Positions 36,118 to 45,848 of a stretch of 54,805 nucleotides of DNA are shown in pieces. The stretch is from Xanthomonas cannabis pv. cannabis (GTDB lineage Bacteria > Pseudomonadota > Gammaproteobacteria > Xanthomonadales > Xanthomonadaceae). Position 1 is the first letter of the stretch; each line of letters starts with the position of its first letter. A program made the position numbers and the translations under genes. The notes under the pieces are model-generated. The model was not told where the DNA came from. It ran no database searches and was given only the letters and a program-made list of their open reading frames with translations. The DNA lies in NCBI RefSeq assembly GCF_000802365.1, contig NZ_JSZE01000003.1:1-54805 (forward strand). The letters run 5' to 3'.

Positions 36118-37320
36118 GTGTCCTTCTTTGCAAACGTGGAACAGGTTCCAGGCGACCCCATCCTGGGCCTGACCGAGGCCTACAACGCCGACAGCCGCCC
36201 CACCAAGGTCAACCTGGGCGTGGGCATCTATTACGACGAAAACGGGCGCATCCCACTGTTGCGCGCCGTGCACAAGATCGAGCAGCAGCTTGCGCAGGAG
36301 GCCAAACCGCGTGGCTACCTGCCCATCGACGGCCTGGCCGCCTACGACAAGGCCACCCAGGAACTGCTGTTCGGCGCCGAGTCGGCGCTGGTGGCGTCCG
36401 GGCGCGTGGCGACCTCGCAGACCGTCGGCGGCAGCGGCGCATTGCGCGTTGGCGCAGATCTGCTCAAGAAGCTGCTGCCCACCGCTACCATCGCCATCAG
36501 CAACCCCAGCTGGGAAAACCACCGCGCGGTGTTCGGCGCGGCCGGCTTCGAGGTGGTGGACTACACCTATTTCGATGCCGCCAGCCATGGCCTGAACTTC
36601 GACGGCATGCTCGCCGACCTGGCCAAGCTGGAGCCGGGCACGGTGGTGCTGCTGCACGCGTGCTGCCACAACCCTACCGGTGCCGACCTGACCCGCGAGC
36701 AGTGGAAGCAGGTGGCCGGTCTGTTGAAGGAACGCAACCTGTTCCCGTTCGTCGACATTGCCTACCAGGGCTTCGACAGGGGCATCGAAGCCGATGCGTA
36801 TGCGGTACGTCTGCTGGCCGCCGAAGGCATCGACAGCTACGTGGTCGCCAGCTCGTATTCCAAGTCGTTCTCGCTGTATGGCGAGCGCGTGGGCGCGCTG
36901 TCGGTGGTCTCGGCTACCGCCGCCGAAGCCAAGGCCGTGCAGTCGCAGGTCAAGCGCATCATCCGCACGATCTACTCCAGCCCGTCCACGCACGGCGCCG
37001 CACTCGTCGCCGGCGTGCTGACCAGCCCGGAGCTGCGCGATCTGTGGGAGCAGGAACTCACCGAAATGCGCGAGCGCATCCACGCCCTGCGCGCAGGGCT
37101 GGTAGACAAACTGGCCACGCTGGGCGCGCCGGAGTTCGACTTCATCCAGCGCCAGGCCGGCATGTTCTCGTACTCGGGACTGACCAAGACCCAGGTGGAC
37201 CGCCTGCGCGACGAGTTTGCGATCTACGCCGTGGGCACTGGCCGCATCTGCGTGGCCGCCCTGAGCCAGCGCAACCTGGAATACGTGGCCCAGGCCGTGG
37301 CGACCGTCAGCCGGGTGTAA
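36118..37320 (+). CDS. tyrB: Aromatic amino acid aminotransferase
   Basis: This 400-aa pyridoxal-phosphate enzyme of the aspartate/tyrosine aminotransferase group transfers the amino group between aromatic amino acids and 2-oxo acids. It opens VSFFANVEQVPGDPILGLTE, has NLGVGIYYDENGRIPLL, HACCHNPTGADLT, VDIAYQGFDRG and the PLP lysine in SSYSKSFSLYGERVGAL. Length is typical. GTG 36118 is used because the conserved amino end begins there; the open frame upstream overlaps the receptor's 5' region and is unrelated. A terminator follows at 37362. Confidence 0.93.
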   Translation: MSFFANVEQVPGDPILGLTEAYNADSRPTKVNLGVGIYYDENGRIPLLRAVHKIEQQLAQEAKPRGYLPIDGLAAYDKATQELLFGAESALVASGRVATSQTVGGSGALRVGADLLKKLLPTATIAISNPSWENHRAVFGAAGFEVVDYTYFDAASHGLNFDGMLADLAKLEPGTVVLLHACCHNPTGADLTREQWKQVAGLLKERNLFPFVDIAYQGFDRGIEADAYAVRLLAAEGIDSYVVASSYSKSFSLYGERVGALSVVSATAAEAKAVQSQVKRIIRTIYSSPSTHGAALVAGVLTSPELRDLWEQELTEMRERIHALRAGLVDKLATLGAPEFDFIQRQAGMFSYSGLTKTQVDRLRDEFAIYAVGTGRICVAALSQRNLEYVAQAVATVSRV

Positions 37321-37361
37321 GCGGCCCCGCCGCGGCGCGCAGCCGCATCGACGTACTGCAG

Positions 37362-37391
37362 ACCGGGAGCGCGCCAGCCTCCCGGTTTTCT
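37362..37391 (+). terminator. tyrB rho-independent terminator
   Basis: ACCGGGAG (37362-37369) pairs with CTCCCGGT (37379-37386), followed by TTTCTT, about 40 bases after the tyrB stop. Confidence 0.75.
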
Positions 37392-37407
37392 TGTGCCCGC
37401 AGACGCC

Positions 37408-37455
37408 GCTCCCTTCCCCCGTCCGCGGGGGAAGGTGCCCGAAGGGCGGATGGGG
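37408..37455 (+). repeat. Dispersed intergenic repeat, copy E
   Basis: The hairpin CTTCCCCCGTCCGCGGGGGAAG is followed by GTGCCCGAAGGGCGGATG, the same unit as at 14603-14648. Confidence 0.7.
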
Positions 37456-37589
37456 GCAAGCATCGCCATCACCGGCGCCATTCGCACAAATTCGATCAGC
37501 CACGCTACAAACCGCGCAGCAAGTGATCGAAATCTAACGGCGCAATGGCGACAATGGCGGCCCACTTCCTACAACAGGCTGCCCGCTCC

Positions 37590-38606
37590 ATGTCGCGTCC
37601 CTCGCTGACCCGCTTCCTGATCGAAGAACAACATGCCGGCCGTATCGATGCGGAACTGCGCCAGCTCATCACCATCGTCTCGCGCGCCTGCAAGCGCATC
37701 TCCATCGCCGTGAGCAAGGGCGCCCTGGGCGGCGTGCTCGGCGATGCCGGCACCGGCAACGTGCAGGGCGAGGCGCAGAAAAAGCTCGATGTGCTGAGCA
37801 ACGACATCCTGCTCGAAGCCAATGCCTGGGGCGGCCATCTGGCCGCGTGCGCCTCCGAAGAAATGGACCACAGCCAGCCGGTGCCCGACCAGTACCCCAG
37901 CGGCGATTTCCTGCTGCTGTTCGACCCGCTGGATGGCAGCTCCAACATCGACGTCAACGTCTCGGTCGGCACCATCTTCTCGGTACTGCGTGCGCCCAAG
38001 GGCACCGAAAAGCCCGGCGACGAACACTTCCTGCAGCCCGGCACCCAACAGGTCGCCGCCGGCTACTGCATCTATGGCCCCAGCACCATGCTGGTGCTTA
38101 CGCTCGGCCACGGTACCCACGCCTTCACCCTGGAGCGCGAGGAAGGCAGCTTCCTGCTGACCCAGGCCAACATGCGCGTGCCCGACGACACCGCCGAATA
38201 CGCCATCAACATGTCCAACCAGCGCCACTGGGAACCGGCGATGCAGGCCTATGTGGGCGACCTGCTGGCCGGCAAGGACGGCGCGCGCGGCAAGGACTTC
38301 AACATGCGCTGGATCGCCAGCATGGTGGCCGACGTGCACCGCATCCTCACTCGCGGCGGCATCTTCATCTACCCGTGGGACAAGAAGGACGCGTCCAAGC
38401 CCGGCAAGCTGCGCCTGATGTACGAAGCCAACCCGATGAGCATGCTGGTGGAACAGGCCGGCGGTGCCGCAACCACCGGGCGCGAGCGCATCCTGGATAT
38501 TCAACCCACGCAGCTGCATCAGCGCGTGCCGGTATTTTTGGGCTCGAAGAACGAGGTGAATGAGGCCACGCGATATCACCTGGAGGCGGATAAGGCGCAA
38601 GGCTGA
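37590..38606 (+). CDS. fbp: Fructose-1,6-bisphosphatase class 1
   Basis: This 338-aa gluconeogenic enzyme converts fructose-1,6-bisphosphate to fructose-6-phosphate. It has [16 protein letters not shown] at the start, ACASEEMD and [20 protein letters not shown] with the metal ligands, and [19 protein letters not shown] near the end. ATG 37590 matches the usual amino end of Xanthomonas homologues; in-frame ATGs at 37545 and 37554 would add about 15 residues. It is a single gene with its own terminator. Confidence 0.95.
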   Translation: MSRPSLTRFLIEEQHAGRIDAELRQLITIVSRACKRISIAVSKGALGGVLGDAGTGNVQGEAQKKLDVLSNDILLEANAWGGHLAACASEEMDHSQPVPDQYPSGDFLLLFDPLDGSSNIDVNVSVGTIFSVLRAPKGTEKPGDEHFLQPGTQQVAAGYCIYGPSTMLVLTLGHGTHAFTLEREEGSFLLTQANMRVPDDTAEYAINMSNQRHWEPAMQAYVGDLLAGKDGARGKDFNMRWIASMVADVHRILTRGGIFIYPWDKKDASKPGKLRLMYEANPMSMLVEQAGGAATTGRERILDIQPTQLHQRVPVFLGSKNEVNEATRYHLEADKAQG

Positions 38607-38644
38607 TTTTGGGCGCAAGCCACACGCAGCACTGATTCACCCAG

Positions 38645-38670
38645 GACACCCGCCCAGTGCGGGTGTCTTT
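38645..38670 (+). terminator. fbp rho-independent terminator
   Basis: GACACCCGC (38645-38653) and GCGGGTGTC (38659-38667) form a perfect 9-bp stem followed by TTT. Confidence 0.7.
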
Positions 38671-38891
38671 ATGTGTGGCAATCACCGACGGCGCAGCACA
38701 CGATGACGTGGCGACCGGAGAGCATCGCGCCAACCGTCATTTCTTGCCCTCAATTGACTCCGCTCCGGGCAGAGATGTATACCGCGCTCAGGCCGGAGTG
38801 GGACGGTCTACGGGAAGTTGATCTACTCATAGTGGCTTGCAAACAGTCGCATGACTGCCCGCAGGGATCACTTATCGATCAGGGAGTTCAC

Positions 38892-39383
38892 ATGAAGACC
38901 GCATGCGTCGCACTGGTGGCTGCCGTCATGTTGCAAGCCACACCCGCCTTCTCCGCATCAACCGCGCCATCGCCACTGGTCGGAACCTGGCTGCTGGATA
39001 CCACCAGCCTACCGATGCCGGCGGCGGTACGCCCCAAACGTGTCGTCCTGGAGTTCAAACAGATTCCGGGCAACAAGTGGGCAACCAGCGCCGAGATCAC
39101 CGAACACGACAACAAGACGCTAGAGGCACACTCCACGCTGTTGCTGGACGGTACGCCGGGCAAGGCCTCGGGTACGTACCTGGTCGATCGTGCCGCCGTC
39201 AAAATGCCTGAGCCCGGCGTGCTGGTGATGCAGTTGATGTATCGAGGCGTCCCGGCATCCACACGCACCTATACGGTCAGCGCCGATGGCAAGGTCATGA
39301 CCGAGATTGAAGCCTACTTCAAGGACGGCAACCCGATGATGCGCACGGCGTACTTCAAGCGCGCGCAAGGTCAAACCAAGTAA
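38892..39383 (+). CDS. Small secreted protein, lipocalin-like length
   Basis: This 163-aa protein has a signal peptide (KTACVALVAAVMLQATPAFS). The mature part is beta-rich, starting PLVGTWLLDTTSLPMPAAVR, with YFKDGNPMMRTAYFKR near the end. The opening G-T-W motif and size recall lipocalin-like small secreted proteins, but the family is not certain. AGGGAG lies about five bases before ATG 38892, so the open frame from 38673 is rejected. A hairpin follows the stop. Confidence 0.75.
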   Translation: MKTACVALVAAVMLQATPAFSASTAPSPLVGTWLLDTTSLPMPAAVRPKRVVLEFKQIPGNKWATSAEITEHDNKTLEAHSTLLLDGTPGKASGTYLVDRAAVKMPEPGVLVMQLMYRGVPASTRTYTVSADGKVMTEIEAYFKDGNPMMRTAYFKRAQGQTK

Positions 39384-39387
39384 GCGA

Positions 39388-39423
39388 CGTCGGGCCGACG
39401 CCGTATTACGGCGCGGCTCGACG
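39388..39423 (+). terminator. Stem-loop after the secreted-protein gene
   Basis: CGTCG plus CGCCGTA on the left pair with TACGGCG plus CGACG on the right, with an imperfect middle. It starts four bases after the stop. There is no T-run, so terminator function is uncertain. Confidence 0.4.
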
Positions 39424-39444
39424 TGCCTGTGAAGCAGCGGCGGC

Positions 39445-39848
39445 TTGAAGGCAAGGAGCCTGTACGCGACATCTTTTACTGATGATATTCAAGCCACATT
39501 ACGGCGCAACAAGCCGGTCGAGCAGTTCCTCGGGAGACGTCCAGTCGTCCCGACGTACATTCGCCATATCGAGTTACGACCAGCAAACGATTCAATCGAG
39601 CTGTGGATTCATGACGTTGAGGACGTTGGCAGCGAAGGCTACTTCGATCTGTATGATTTCCCGCATTCGAACCGGATGAGCAGCATGCCCCTGCTGCCGT
39701 TGTTCCGGACGCAGCCGCCGCCGTCGCGTATGCCCGTACACACCTGGCGGCGTATCCCGATCGCTGGACCAACGTCGGAATTGCCGAGTCCGACTACCTT
39801 GACTACATTCAGGCAGGCAGGCCTTCCTGTTGGCCCGTTGTCAGCTGA
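39445..39848 (+). pseudogene. Frameshifted conserved hypothetical gene
   Basis: The first frame reads SLYATSFTDDIQATLRRNKP, RHIELRPANDSIELWIHDVE and EGYFDLYDFP. Near 39660 the continuation moves to another frame, giving FEPDEQHAPAAVVPDAAAAV, then HLAAYPDRWTNVGIAESDYL and a stop at 39846-39848. Together they form one protein of about 135 aa, so a single-base indel separates the halves. The only start seen is a TTG near 39445. The family resembles conserved small Xanthomonas proteins that carry the IELR...VEDVG...DLYxFP pattern. Function is unknown. Confidence 0.6.
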
Positions 39849-39964
39849 TGCTCAATCTCGATGCCGGCCGGGCAAGCGTTCGGTTCAACAGCACGGATCA
39901 GCCTGAGCTTGCTGTGTCGTAGCGTCAATCGCCCGGATACGTAGTTGAGCAGACCAGAGTACCC

Positions 39965-40219
39965 ATGACCGACATCAAATTCACCGAAGGCGAGCGGGCG
40001 GCAATCACCCGCAAGATCCAGCTGTATTTCACCGAAGAACTCAGGCAGGAGATCGGGCGGTTCGATGCCGAGTTCCTGCTCGATTTCTTCGCCGGGGAAG
40101 TCGGCGCGTATTTCTACAACCGCGGTGTCTATGATGCGCAAGCCATCATTGCCGGCAAGCTGGAAGACCTGGGTGAGGCGGTCTATCAGCTGGAGCGTCC
40201 CACCGATTTCAAGAAGTGA
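39965..40219 (+). CDS. DUF2164 protein
   Basis: This 84-aa cytosolic protein contains FTEELRQEIGRFDAEFLLDF and FYNRGVYDAQAI, the signature of the DUF2164 family (function unknown). The length is normal. It is convergent with the metallopeptidase gene. A strong stem-loop lies between the two stops. Confidence 0.85.
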   Translation: MTDIKFTEGERAAITRKIQLYFTEELRQEIGRFDAEFLLDFFAGEVGAYFYNRGVYDAQAIIAGKLEDLGEAVYQLERPTDFKK

Positions 40220-40246
40220 TGGGGTGAGCTGAGTCGCCGCGCTACC

Positions 40247-40278
40247 GCGCCGAGCACGCAGGAGAATGTGCTCGGCGC
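40247..40278. terminator. Stem-loop between convergent genes
   Basis: GCGCCGAGCAC (40247-40257) and GTGCTCGGCGC (40268-40278) form a perfect 11-bp stem with a 10-base loop. There is no T-run on either side, so it could be a bidirectional 3'-end hairpin rather than a classic terminator. Confidence 0.5.
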
Positions 40279-40327
40279 AGAAGGAGCGCGATTGATCAGT
40301 AGTCGGATGCCTGACTTGCGATCTGCA

Positions 40328-41956
40328 TCATTGGCACGCGGCTGTGCGTGCGCCGCTGGATACCGGCTGCCACACATAGCCTTCCACTGTTTTCCCTTCA
40401 CTGATCTGGCGGCGTGGTTGGCGCTGCAGGCAGGGGCCAAAGGCATTGGAAGGCGGCGCGATCAGTTGGGTGCCGTCGATAACGACCTGGCGGAAGCGGG
40501 TGACTTCGGCATCGCCCAGTTCGCGGCGCAGCAGCGCTTCGATATCGCTGCGTTCGAACGCTTTGCCGGCGTGCCGTGCGACGTAGAGCGGTCGCAGTGC
40601 GTCCAGCAAGCCGCGTTTTCCGGCCGAGCGTGCACGCAAGGCGGCATCGACGCTGGCGAAGTACAACATGCCGCGCGCATACGGGATACGGCGGATGGAT
40701 TCCTGCGCAAAGCCGGCTGCATCGATACGTTGCAGCGACCAGTGCCGCGCCGGGCTGGCGTAGTACTGCTGCGCCCATGTGTTGATGGTGTTGGCGCAGG
40801 CCGCGTGCGGAAGCAGGCCGGCCGCGCACGGCAAGGTCGCCTGCACGAACACGTTGACCCCTTCCGCATACCAGGGCTCGACCGCATTGGTGAGCTGGCC
40901 CACCCACTGGTGCCCCATCTCGTGAAAGATGGTGCTCTGCACGCTGTGCAGATCCTGGCCTGGCGAAAACACGTTGCCCACCGTGATCAGGCTGCTGCCG
41001 CCTGCCAGGCGTGCGGTGCCGGTTTCGTACGATGCCATCGGCAACGCGCGGATCAACAGGTCGTAGCGCGGCGGCGCGTCGATGTAGCCAAAGCCGGTTG
41101 CCAGCACGTCGTACGCGCGCCGTGCCCACGCCATGGTGGCTGCGGCATCGAAGGGCGGTTGGCCGATCGTGTAGGCGTTGAACACGGCATCGTCCTGCGC
41201 CTGGGCCACCACGGCCGGCCCGGCCAGCAGCCACAGATCGCCCATGACCGTTGCCGGGCCCGGCACCCGCACCGTGCCGACGCCGCCGCTGGCGACACCG
41301 ATGGAGCCAGGCGCCAGTTCCGATAGATCCCACATCAGCGTGCTGGCGTCGCTGTCCAGCTGTTCGGGCAGCAGCACGAAACTCTTGGAGCTGCCTGCCA
41401 CGCCCAGCCCGGCCGCCTTCATGCCAAAGGGTGGGCCACCGCTCCTTACCGGCACCAAGGCGGCGCGGTAGCGCACCGTCACCTGCGGACCGACCGGCCG
41501 CTCGGTACTCCATCGGCGCATGTCGAAGCCATCCACCGCTGCGCCTTCGGCGATCGACAGCGCGACCTCGCCACCGGCGTCGCTGACATGCAGCTCGCTG
41601 ATGCCGTCTGCGTTATGCGGCACGGCTGGCAAGGCCGAGGGCAGTACCAAGCTCAGCGGCCTGCGCGCATCTGCACGCGTGATCTGCTCGGTGACCGTCA
41701 GCCCGGTGACGGTCCCGTCCTGCGCGGTCAACGGCTTGATGGTCACGCTGAAACTGTCGCGCTCGGTAGCGGAGACGGCCTGCACATGCGCCAGCGCCCC
41801 GACCAGTAGCGACAGCGCAAGCACGCGCACGGCAACGGCCTTGCGCAGCGCACCGGCAGGCTCGGTTACAGCGGATGTCACTACCGTGGTGCGTGTCAGC
41901 GGGGACATTGCCGACGACGTGTCTGCGGTGTGTCTGGCATGCATCGGGAACCTCAT
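40328..41956 (-). CDS. Exported zinc metallopeptidase (HEMGH)
   Basis: This 542-aa protein has an amino membrane/signal segment (AVAVRVLALSLLVGALAHVQ), a beta-sandwich first half, and a peptidase half with H345-E-M-G-H349 and a downstream Glu in PWYAEGVNVFVQ. This layout resembles the M1/M61 gluzincin group. ATG 41956 overlaps the MAPEG stop (ATGA), giving translational coupling; ATG 41944 is an alternative. It is the last gene of a leftward operon with the MAPEG protein and the hydrolase. The substrate is unknown. Confidence 0.82.
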   Translation of the reverse strand: MRFPMHARHTADTSSAMSPLTRTTVVTSAVTEPAGALRKAVAVRVLALSLLVGALAHVQAVSATERDSFSVTIKPLTAQDGTVTGLTVTEQITRADARRPLSLVLPSALPAVPHNADGISELHVSDAGGEVALSIAEGAAVDGFDMRRWSTERPVGPQVTVRYRAALVPVRSGGPPFGMKAAGLGVAGSSKSFVLLPEQLDSDASTLMWDLSELAPGSIGVASGGVGTVRVPGPATVMGDLWLLAGPAVVAQAQDDAVFNAYTIGQPPFDAAATMAWARRAYDVLATGFGYIDAPPRYDLLIRALPMASYETGTARLAGGSSLITVGNVFSPGQDLHSVQSTIFHEMGHQWVGQLTNAVEPWYAEGVNVFVQATLPCAAGLLPHAACANTINTWAQQYYASPARHWSLQRIDAAGFAQESIRRIPYARGMLYFASVDAALRARSAGKRGLLDALRPLYVARHAGKAFERSDIEALLRRELGDAEVTRFRQVVIDGTQLIAPPSNAFGPCLQRQPRRQISEGKTVEGYVWQPVSSGARTAACQ

Positions 41957-42348
41957 GAAAACAACTGCGATGCGTAGGCCAGCGTCGCCCACAGGCCTAG
42001 GTGATGGGCGAGTGTGCGCAAACCGGGAATGCCGAAAAGATAGCAAACCGCATGCACGATGCGCGCACCCAAAAACACCAACGATGCGATGACGGTGATG
42101 GTTCCGGACACCTGCAACAGCATGGCAGCGAGCGCGACTGCGGCGAACGGCAGGAAGTTTTCCAGCAGATTGCGATGCGCACGCAGCGCACGCCCCGCGG
42201 CCCCGTCCGGGTCGGCAATGCCCTCGCGATTGCCGATCAACGCCTTGGCACCGACCTGGCGCGCATACAGTGCGGAAAATACCAACGGAAGGCATAGGCA
42301 CAGCACTGCCAGGGTGGCCACCACACTCAATTCGATCTGCGGGTTCAT
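41953..42348 (-). CDS. MAPEG-family membrane protein
   Basis: This 131-aa four-helix membrane protein has ADPDGAAGRALRAHRNLLEN, the hallmark of the MAPEG superfamily, and FLGARIVHAVCYLFGIPGLR. Family members conjugate glutathione or modify lipids, though many bacterial ones are uncharacterised. The start overlaps the hydrolase stop and the stop overlaps the peptidase start, so the three genes are translated as a chain. Confidence 0.9.
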   Translation of the reverse strand: MNPQIELSVVATLAVLCLCLPLVFSALYARQVGAKALIGNREGIADPDGAAGRALRAHRNLLENFLPFAAVALAAMLLQVSGTITVIASLVFLGARIVHAVCYLFGIPGLRTLAHHLGLWATLAYASQLFS

Positions 42349-43148
42349 TGCGCCACCTGTTCGATCGCCGCCACCAGCGCCGTCGGTGCCGTGAGAAAGG
42401 GCGAGTGCCCGGTGTCCAGATCGATGGTCATCCGCATCGGTGCGGCGGCAATCATCTGCGACTGAAAACCAGGACTGAGCGCCTTGTCCTGCAGGGTGCG
42501 GATATACACCCGATCCACGCTGCCGGAGCGCGCCGAGGTCAGCTGCACCGGCGTCATCATCGGCTGCACGGGCTCGTCCACCAGCATGGCCGGCACCTCG
42601 GCGCGTTGCGCGGCCGTGGCGTCGTTGGCGAACACCTCCGCGCGTGCCGACGTTGCCACCGACATGACGCCCCTGCTCTTGTCCAACGCGAGATGCGGCG
42701 GCAACTGGCTGCCGGTGTCGGCCTGTGCAAGCGCCAGCAGCGTGCGGCCGTCCTGCGGCACGAACGCGGCCAGGTACACCAGCGTCTTGATCCTAGCCGG
42801 CACGGCTTCGGCCACGTTAGTCACGGTCACGCCGCCAAAGCTGTGCCCGACCAGCACCACTGGTGCCGTCTCGTCCTTGATCGCGGCCAGTACCGTATCG
42901 CGATATGCCGCCAGGCTGATCGCTTCCGGTGCCTGCGAGCCGCCAGGGCGGCCGGGCAGATTCACCGCGATGACGCGGTAGCCGTGCGCACGCAGCTGGC
43001 CGGCGACCGGGCGCCAGATCGCAGCGGTTTCCCAGGCGCCGTGCACCAGCACGATGGTGGGGCGCGGCGCCGGCAGCGCCTGCACGGTGGTGGAGCACAG
43101 CGCGCATAACAGCAACGCGGCGATGGGAATGCAGGTGGTACGTTTCAT
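42345..43148 (-). CDS. Secreted alpha/beta hydrolase
   Basis: This 267-aa enzyme has a signal peptide (PIAALLLCALCSTTVQA). It has the oxyanion motif VLVHGAWETAAIWRPV, the nucleophile elbow GHSFGG, and the late His in DTGHSPFL. It resembles salicylate-esterase/hydroxynitrile-lyase-type hydrolases that act on small esters. GAGG lies about seven bases before ATG 43148. It is the first gene of a leftward operon and divergent from the AraC regulator, which is its likely controller. Confidence 0.88.
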   Translation of the reverse strand: MKRTTCIPIAALLLCALCSTTVQALPAPRPTIVLVHGAWETAAIWRPVAGQLRAHGYRVIAVNLPGRPGGSQAPEAISLAAYRDTVLAAIKDETAPVVLVGHSFGGVTVTNVAEAVPARIKTLVYLAAFVPQDGRTLLALAQADTGSQLPPHLALDKSRGVMSVATSARAEVFANDATAAQRAEVPAMLVDEPVQPMMTPVQLTSARSGSVDRVYIRTLQDKALSPGFQSQMIAAAPMRMTIDLDTGHSPFLTAPTALVAAIEQVAQ

Positions 43149-43206
43149 GGGGCACCTCGGCTCTGTCGGAATGAACTAAGGTTCCGCTTGCGCACCGCGC
43201 GACACC

Positions 43207-44184
43207 ATGACCCGGACACCGCCTTCCATGACCGATCCTCCAGCGCCGCAGGCGGCAGGCGATGCCCAGCCCGCGCGCGCCGACATCCTGTCGCAACTGC
43301 TCACCTTGATCCGCCTGCAGGGTGATGGCGTGTATAGCGCCGAGCTGGCGGCGGGCATGCACGCACGGGTGCCGGCCGGGCCATCGCATTTGCATTTTGT
43401 CGAGGCGGGCTCGCTATGGATCACTGCAAATGACGGTGCACCACTGCAGCTGCAGACCGGCGATCTGGTCGTGCTGCCACATGGCTGTGGCCACACGCTG
43501 TCGCAAGCGCAGCGCCCGGCACGCAGTGCCGAGGATTTTTTTGCAGCCGACCGGTTCGACCCGGCGCGCCTGAAGATCCGTCACGGCGAGGGCGCTGCGA
43601 TGGCCAGCGTCATCGGCGGCATCTTTCGCTACGAGCGCCTTCCATTGCCGCCGATCATGCGGGCACTACCGACGCTGATCCATATCCCGGGCGATGCCGG
43701 ACGCGTGCCCGAATGGTTGCGCCTGCTCTCGCATTTCTTGATGGCCGAAGCGCACGAGGTGCGGCCCGGGGCGCAGCTGATGGTCTCGCGCATCATCGAT
43801 CTGCTGGTGATCCGCGCACTGCGCAGCTGGGCCGACTTGCATCCACAGCAATCGCGCTGGCTCACCAGCGCGGCCGGCGAGCGCGTCGGTCTTGCCTTGC
43901 ACGCCATCCATGCCGATCCGTATCGCCCCTGGAGCGTGGAGCAGCTCGCCCGGCATGCCGGCCTGTCGCGTTCGCTACTGGCGCAACAGTTCGTGCAGGT
44001 CACCGGCGAGCCGCCGATGCGCTACATCGCACTGTGGCGGTTGAGCGTGGCCGACGATCTGATCCGCTCCGGCAATGTCGGCGTGGGCGATGCCGCGCGC
44101 CGGGTGGGCTATCAGTCCGAAGCTGGTTTCAGCCGCGCGTTCAAGGCGTATTTCGGGCATGCACCCAAGCAGGTAAAGCCCTAG
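43207..44184 (+). CDS. AraC-family regulator with cupin domain
   Basis: This 325-aa regulator has an amino cupin_6 ligand domain (HLHFVEAGSLWITANDGAPL, then LVVLPHGCGHTL) and a carboxy double helix-turn-helix (SVEQLARHAGLSRSLLAQQF, RRVGYQSEAGFSRAFKAYFG). It starts 58 bases from the divergent hydrolase gene, so the shared spacer is the probable operator region. The ligand is unknown. An inverted repeat follows the stop. Confidence 0.92.
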   Translation: MTRTPPSMTDPPAPQAAGDAQPARADILSQLLTLIRLQGDGVYSAELAAGMHARVPAGPSHLHFVEAGSLWITANDGAPLQLQTGDLVVLPHGCGHTLSQAQRPARSAEDFFAADRFDPARLKIRHGEGAAMASVIGGIFRYERLPLPPIMRALPTLIHIPGDAGRVPEWLRLLSHFLMAEAHEVRPGAQLMVSRIIDLLVIRALRSWADLHPQQSRWLTSAAGERVGLALHAIHADPYRPWSVEQLARHAGLSRSLLAQQFVQVTGEPPMRYIALWRLSVADDLIRSGNVGVGDAARRVGYQSEAGFSRAFKAYFGHAPKQVKP

Positions 44185-44505
44185 CACCGCCGCCCGGACC
44201 CTGCCTGCCAGGCAGACAGGGCCCGGGCTGGCCCGCAGTCTCGCGATGGTGTACCGGATCTTGCGGAATGTTCGCCGACATGGGTACCAAGGCACATCGG
44301 GTGCCACCGGGCACCATGATCTGCCACCACACCACCGGCGCTGTGCAAGGTGCATCGACGATGCTGACGCAGGCAAGCCATCGACTCGTCGCAGTCCGTT
44401 CTATGCTTCGCACTCACCGGTCACGCCGCGCGTCGCGCATCGTTCCTCCGTTCCGTCGACGCGCCGGAAGACCGAATCGTCGCTGCGAAATCGCCTGCGC
44501 CATCG
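44185..44505. other. Intergenic stretch after the AraC gene
   Basis: An inverted repeat (about 44194-44228; CCCGG...CCCTGCCTGCC with GGCAGACAGGG...CCGGG) follows the regulator and may end its transcript. No gene is supported in the rest. Confidence 0.4.
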
Positions 44506-45848
44506 CTAGAGCGATTCGAAGGCTCCCAGGTCCGGCGCACGCCCGTTGAATGCCGCACCGCTGTCGGCACCGGCATCGATCAACGCACTGCCGGGCGCAA
44601 GCGTGGCGAAGGTGATCATCGGAAGATCGCCGTTGGCCTGGCGCGGACGGGTGAGTTGGCGCTCATCCAGGCTGACGAAGTCACGTGCAATCGCAACCAG
44701 CGGAATGCTGAAGGAATTGCGCCCGATCTCGTTGGCCGTGGCGGCGCCCAGGTTGGCGATCTCGGTGCGCGTGCCGTAGCCCAGGTTGTTGGCCAGGGTG
44801 TGATCGTAGCCAGCCACGTCGGTGCGATTGTCCGCCAGGGTCGACAGCATGTCGAAGTTGGCGCGCCCATTGCCGATGGCGGTGTTGCTGATCCAGTCCT
44901 GCCCACCGATCTGGTGATTGGCATAAAAGCCATTGGTGCGGTTGCCGACCGCCAGGTTGAAGGCAATGCGATGGCGCGGCACCGGTTGCGGGTACACGCT
45001 ACCGTTGCGTCCAAAACCGCCGGCCTTGAAGCCGTTGCCGTCGCCCAGCGGCGTACCATCGGTATCCAGGCCGTTGCGGAACGCCCAGTTGTGCTCCAGC
45101 GTGACCGCTTCCCAGGCGTTGATCAGATCGAACCCGTCGTCGCTATTGTTCCAGGCACGGCTGCCCTCGATGCGGTTGCCGGCGCTGCCGGCGGCGCCGG
45201 CGGCGCCGGCGGCGCCGGGATGCACGCCGAAGCCATCGATGTTGCCGTAGGAGAACGTGTTCAGCCCCTTGTTGTTGTACGCATCGACGTTGCGCACCTG
45301 GTTGTTGCTGCCCGCCACCAGATACCAGCCGATCGCCTGCCCATCGTGGATGACCAGCCGCTCGAAGCGATTGCCGTTGCCGCCCTGCACACGAAAGGCT
45401 TCGGACTGGGTTAGGCGGTCGGCGATGGTGATGCGCACGCCGATCACCTCGAAGCCGCGAAATACGCAGTTACTGGCGCGGACGCGGAACGCCGCCACCC
45501 GGCGATCTGCCGGCGTCACTGCAGAAAAGTCAAACACCGGGCGCTCGTTGGCGGCATTGACGTAGCGGATGCCATCCTTGGTGATGTCGTTGACGATGGC
45601 GTAGGTGCGCTCGCTCACGCTGACATTCGCGTTGGTGGGGCGATAGGTGCCGCCGCGCAGGTACACGGTGTCGCCGCTGGCCGCGGCGGCCTGCGCCGCC
45701 ATCACGCTGGCAAGGGCGCAGCCCGCGTGCCGGCATTGCTGTCCAAGCCGTTAGGCGAGACATACCAATCGGCCGCGAACGCCAGCGAGGTGGGCATGCA
45801 CACTGCAAGTGCCATCGCCACGACGGCAAGGCGGGAGGTGGTGATCAT
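44506..45848 (-). pseudogene. Frameshifted beta-helix pectate-lyase-like gene
   Basis: The gene starts at ATG 45848 with a signal peptide (AVVAMALAVCMPTSLAFA) and DWYVSPNGLDSNAGTRAAP. It then runs into a stop because one base is missing near 45712-45717. In the next frame it continues SVMAAQAAAASGDTVYLRGG to a normal end (APDLGAFESL) at 44506. The body is a right-handed parallel beta-helix (NNSDDGFDLINAWE, GNGFKAGG), resembling PelX/PL9-type pectate lyases. The total would be about 446 aa. An unusual Gly-Ala-Ala run is encoded at 45181-45220. The lesion may be a real inactivation or a sequencing error. Confidence 0.8.
45181..45220. repeat. 9-bp tandem repeat in the lyase gene
   Basis: About four units of GGCGCCGGC encode a collagen-like Gly-Ala-Ala run inside one beta-helix turn. 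Such short in-frame repeats can vary in copy number between strains. Confidence 0.7.

Noticed and set aside
35571..37526. 651-aa open frame on the plus strand
   Set aside because: It overlaps the receptor start and all of tyrB in another frame; tyrB is clear.
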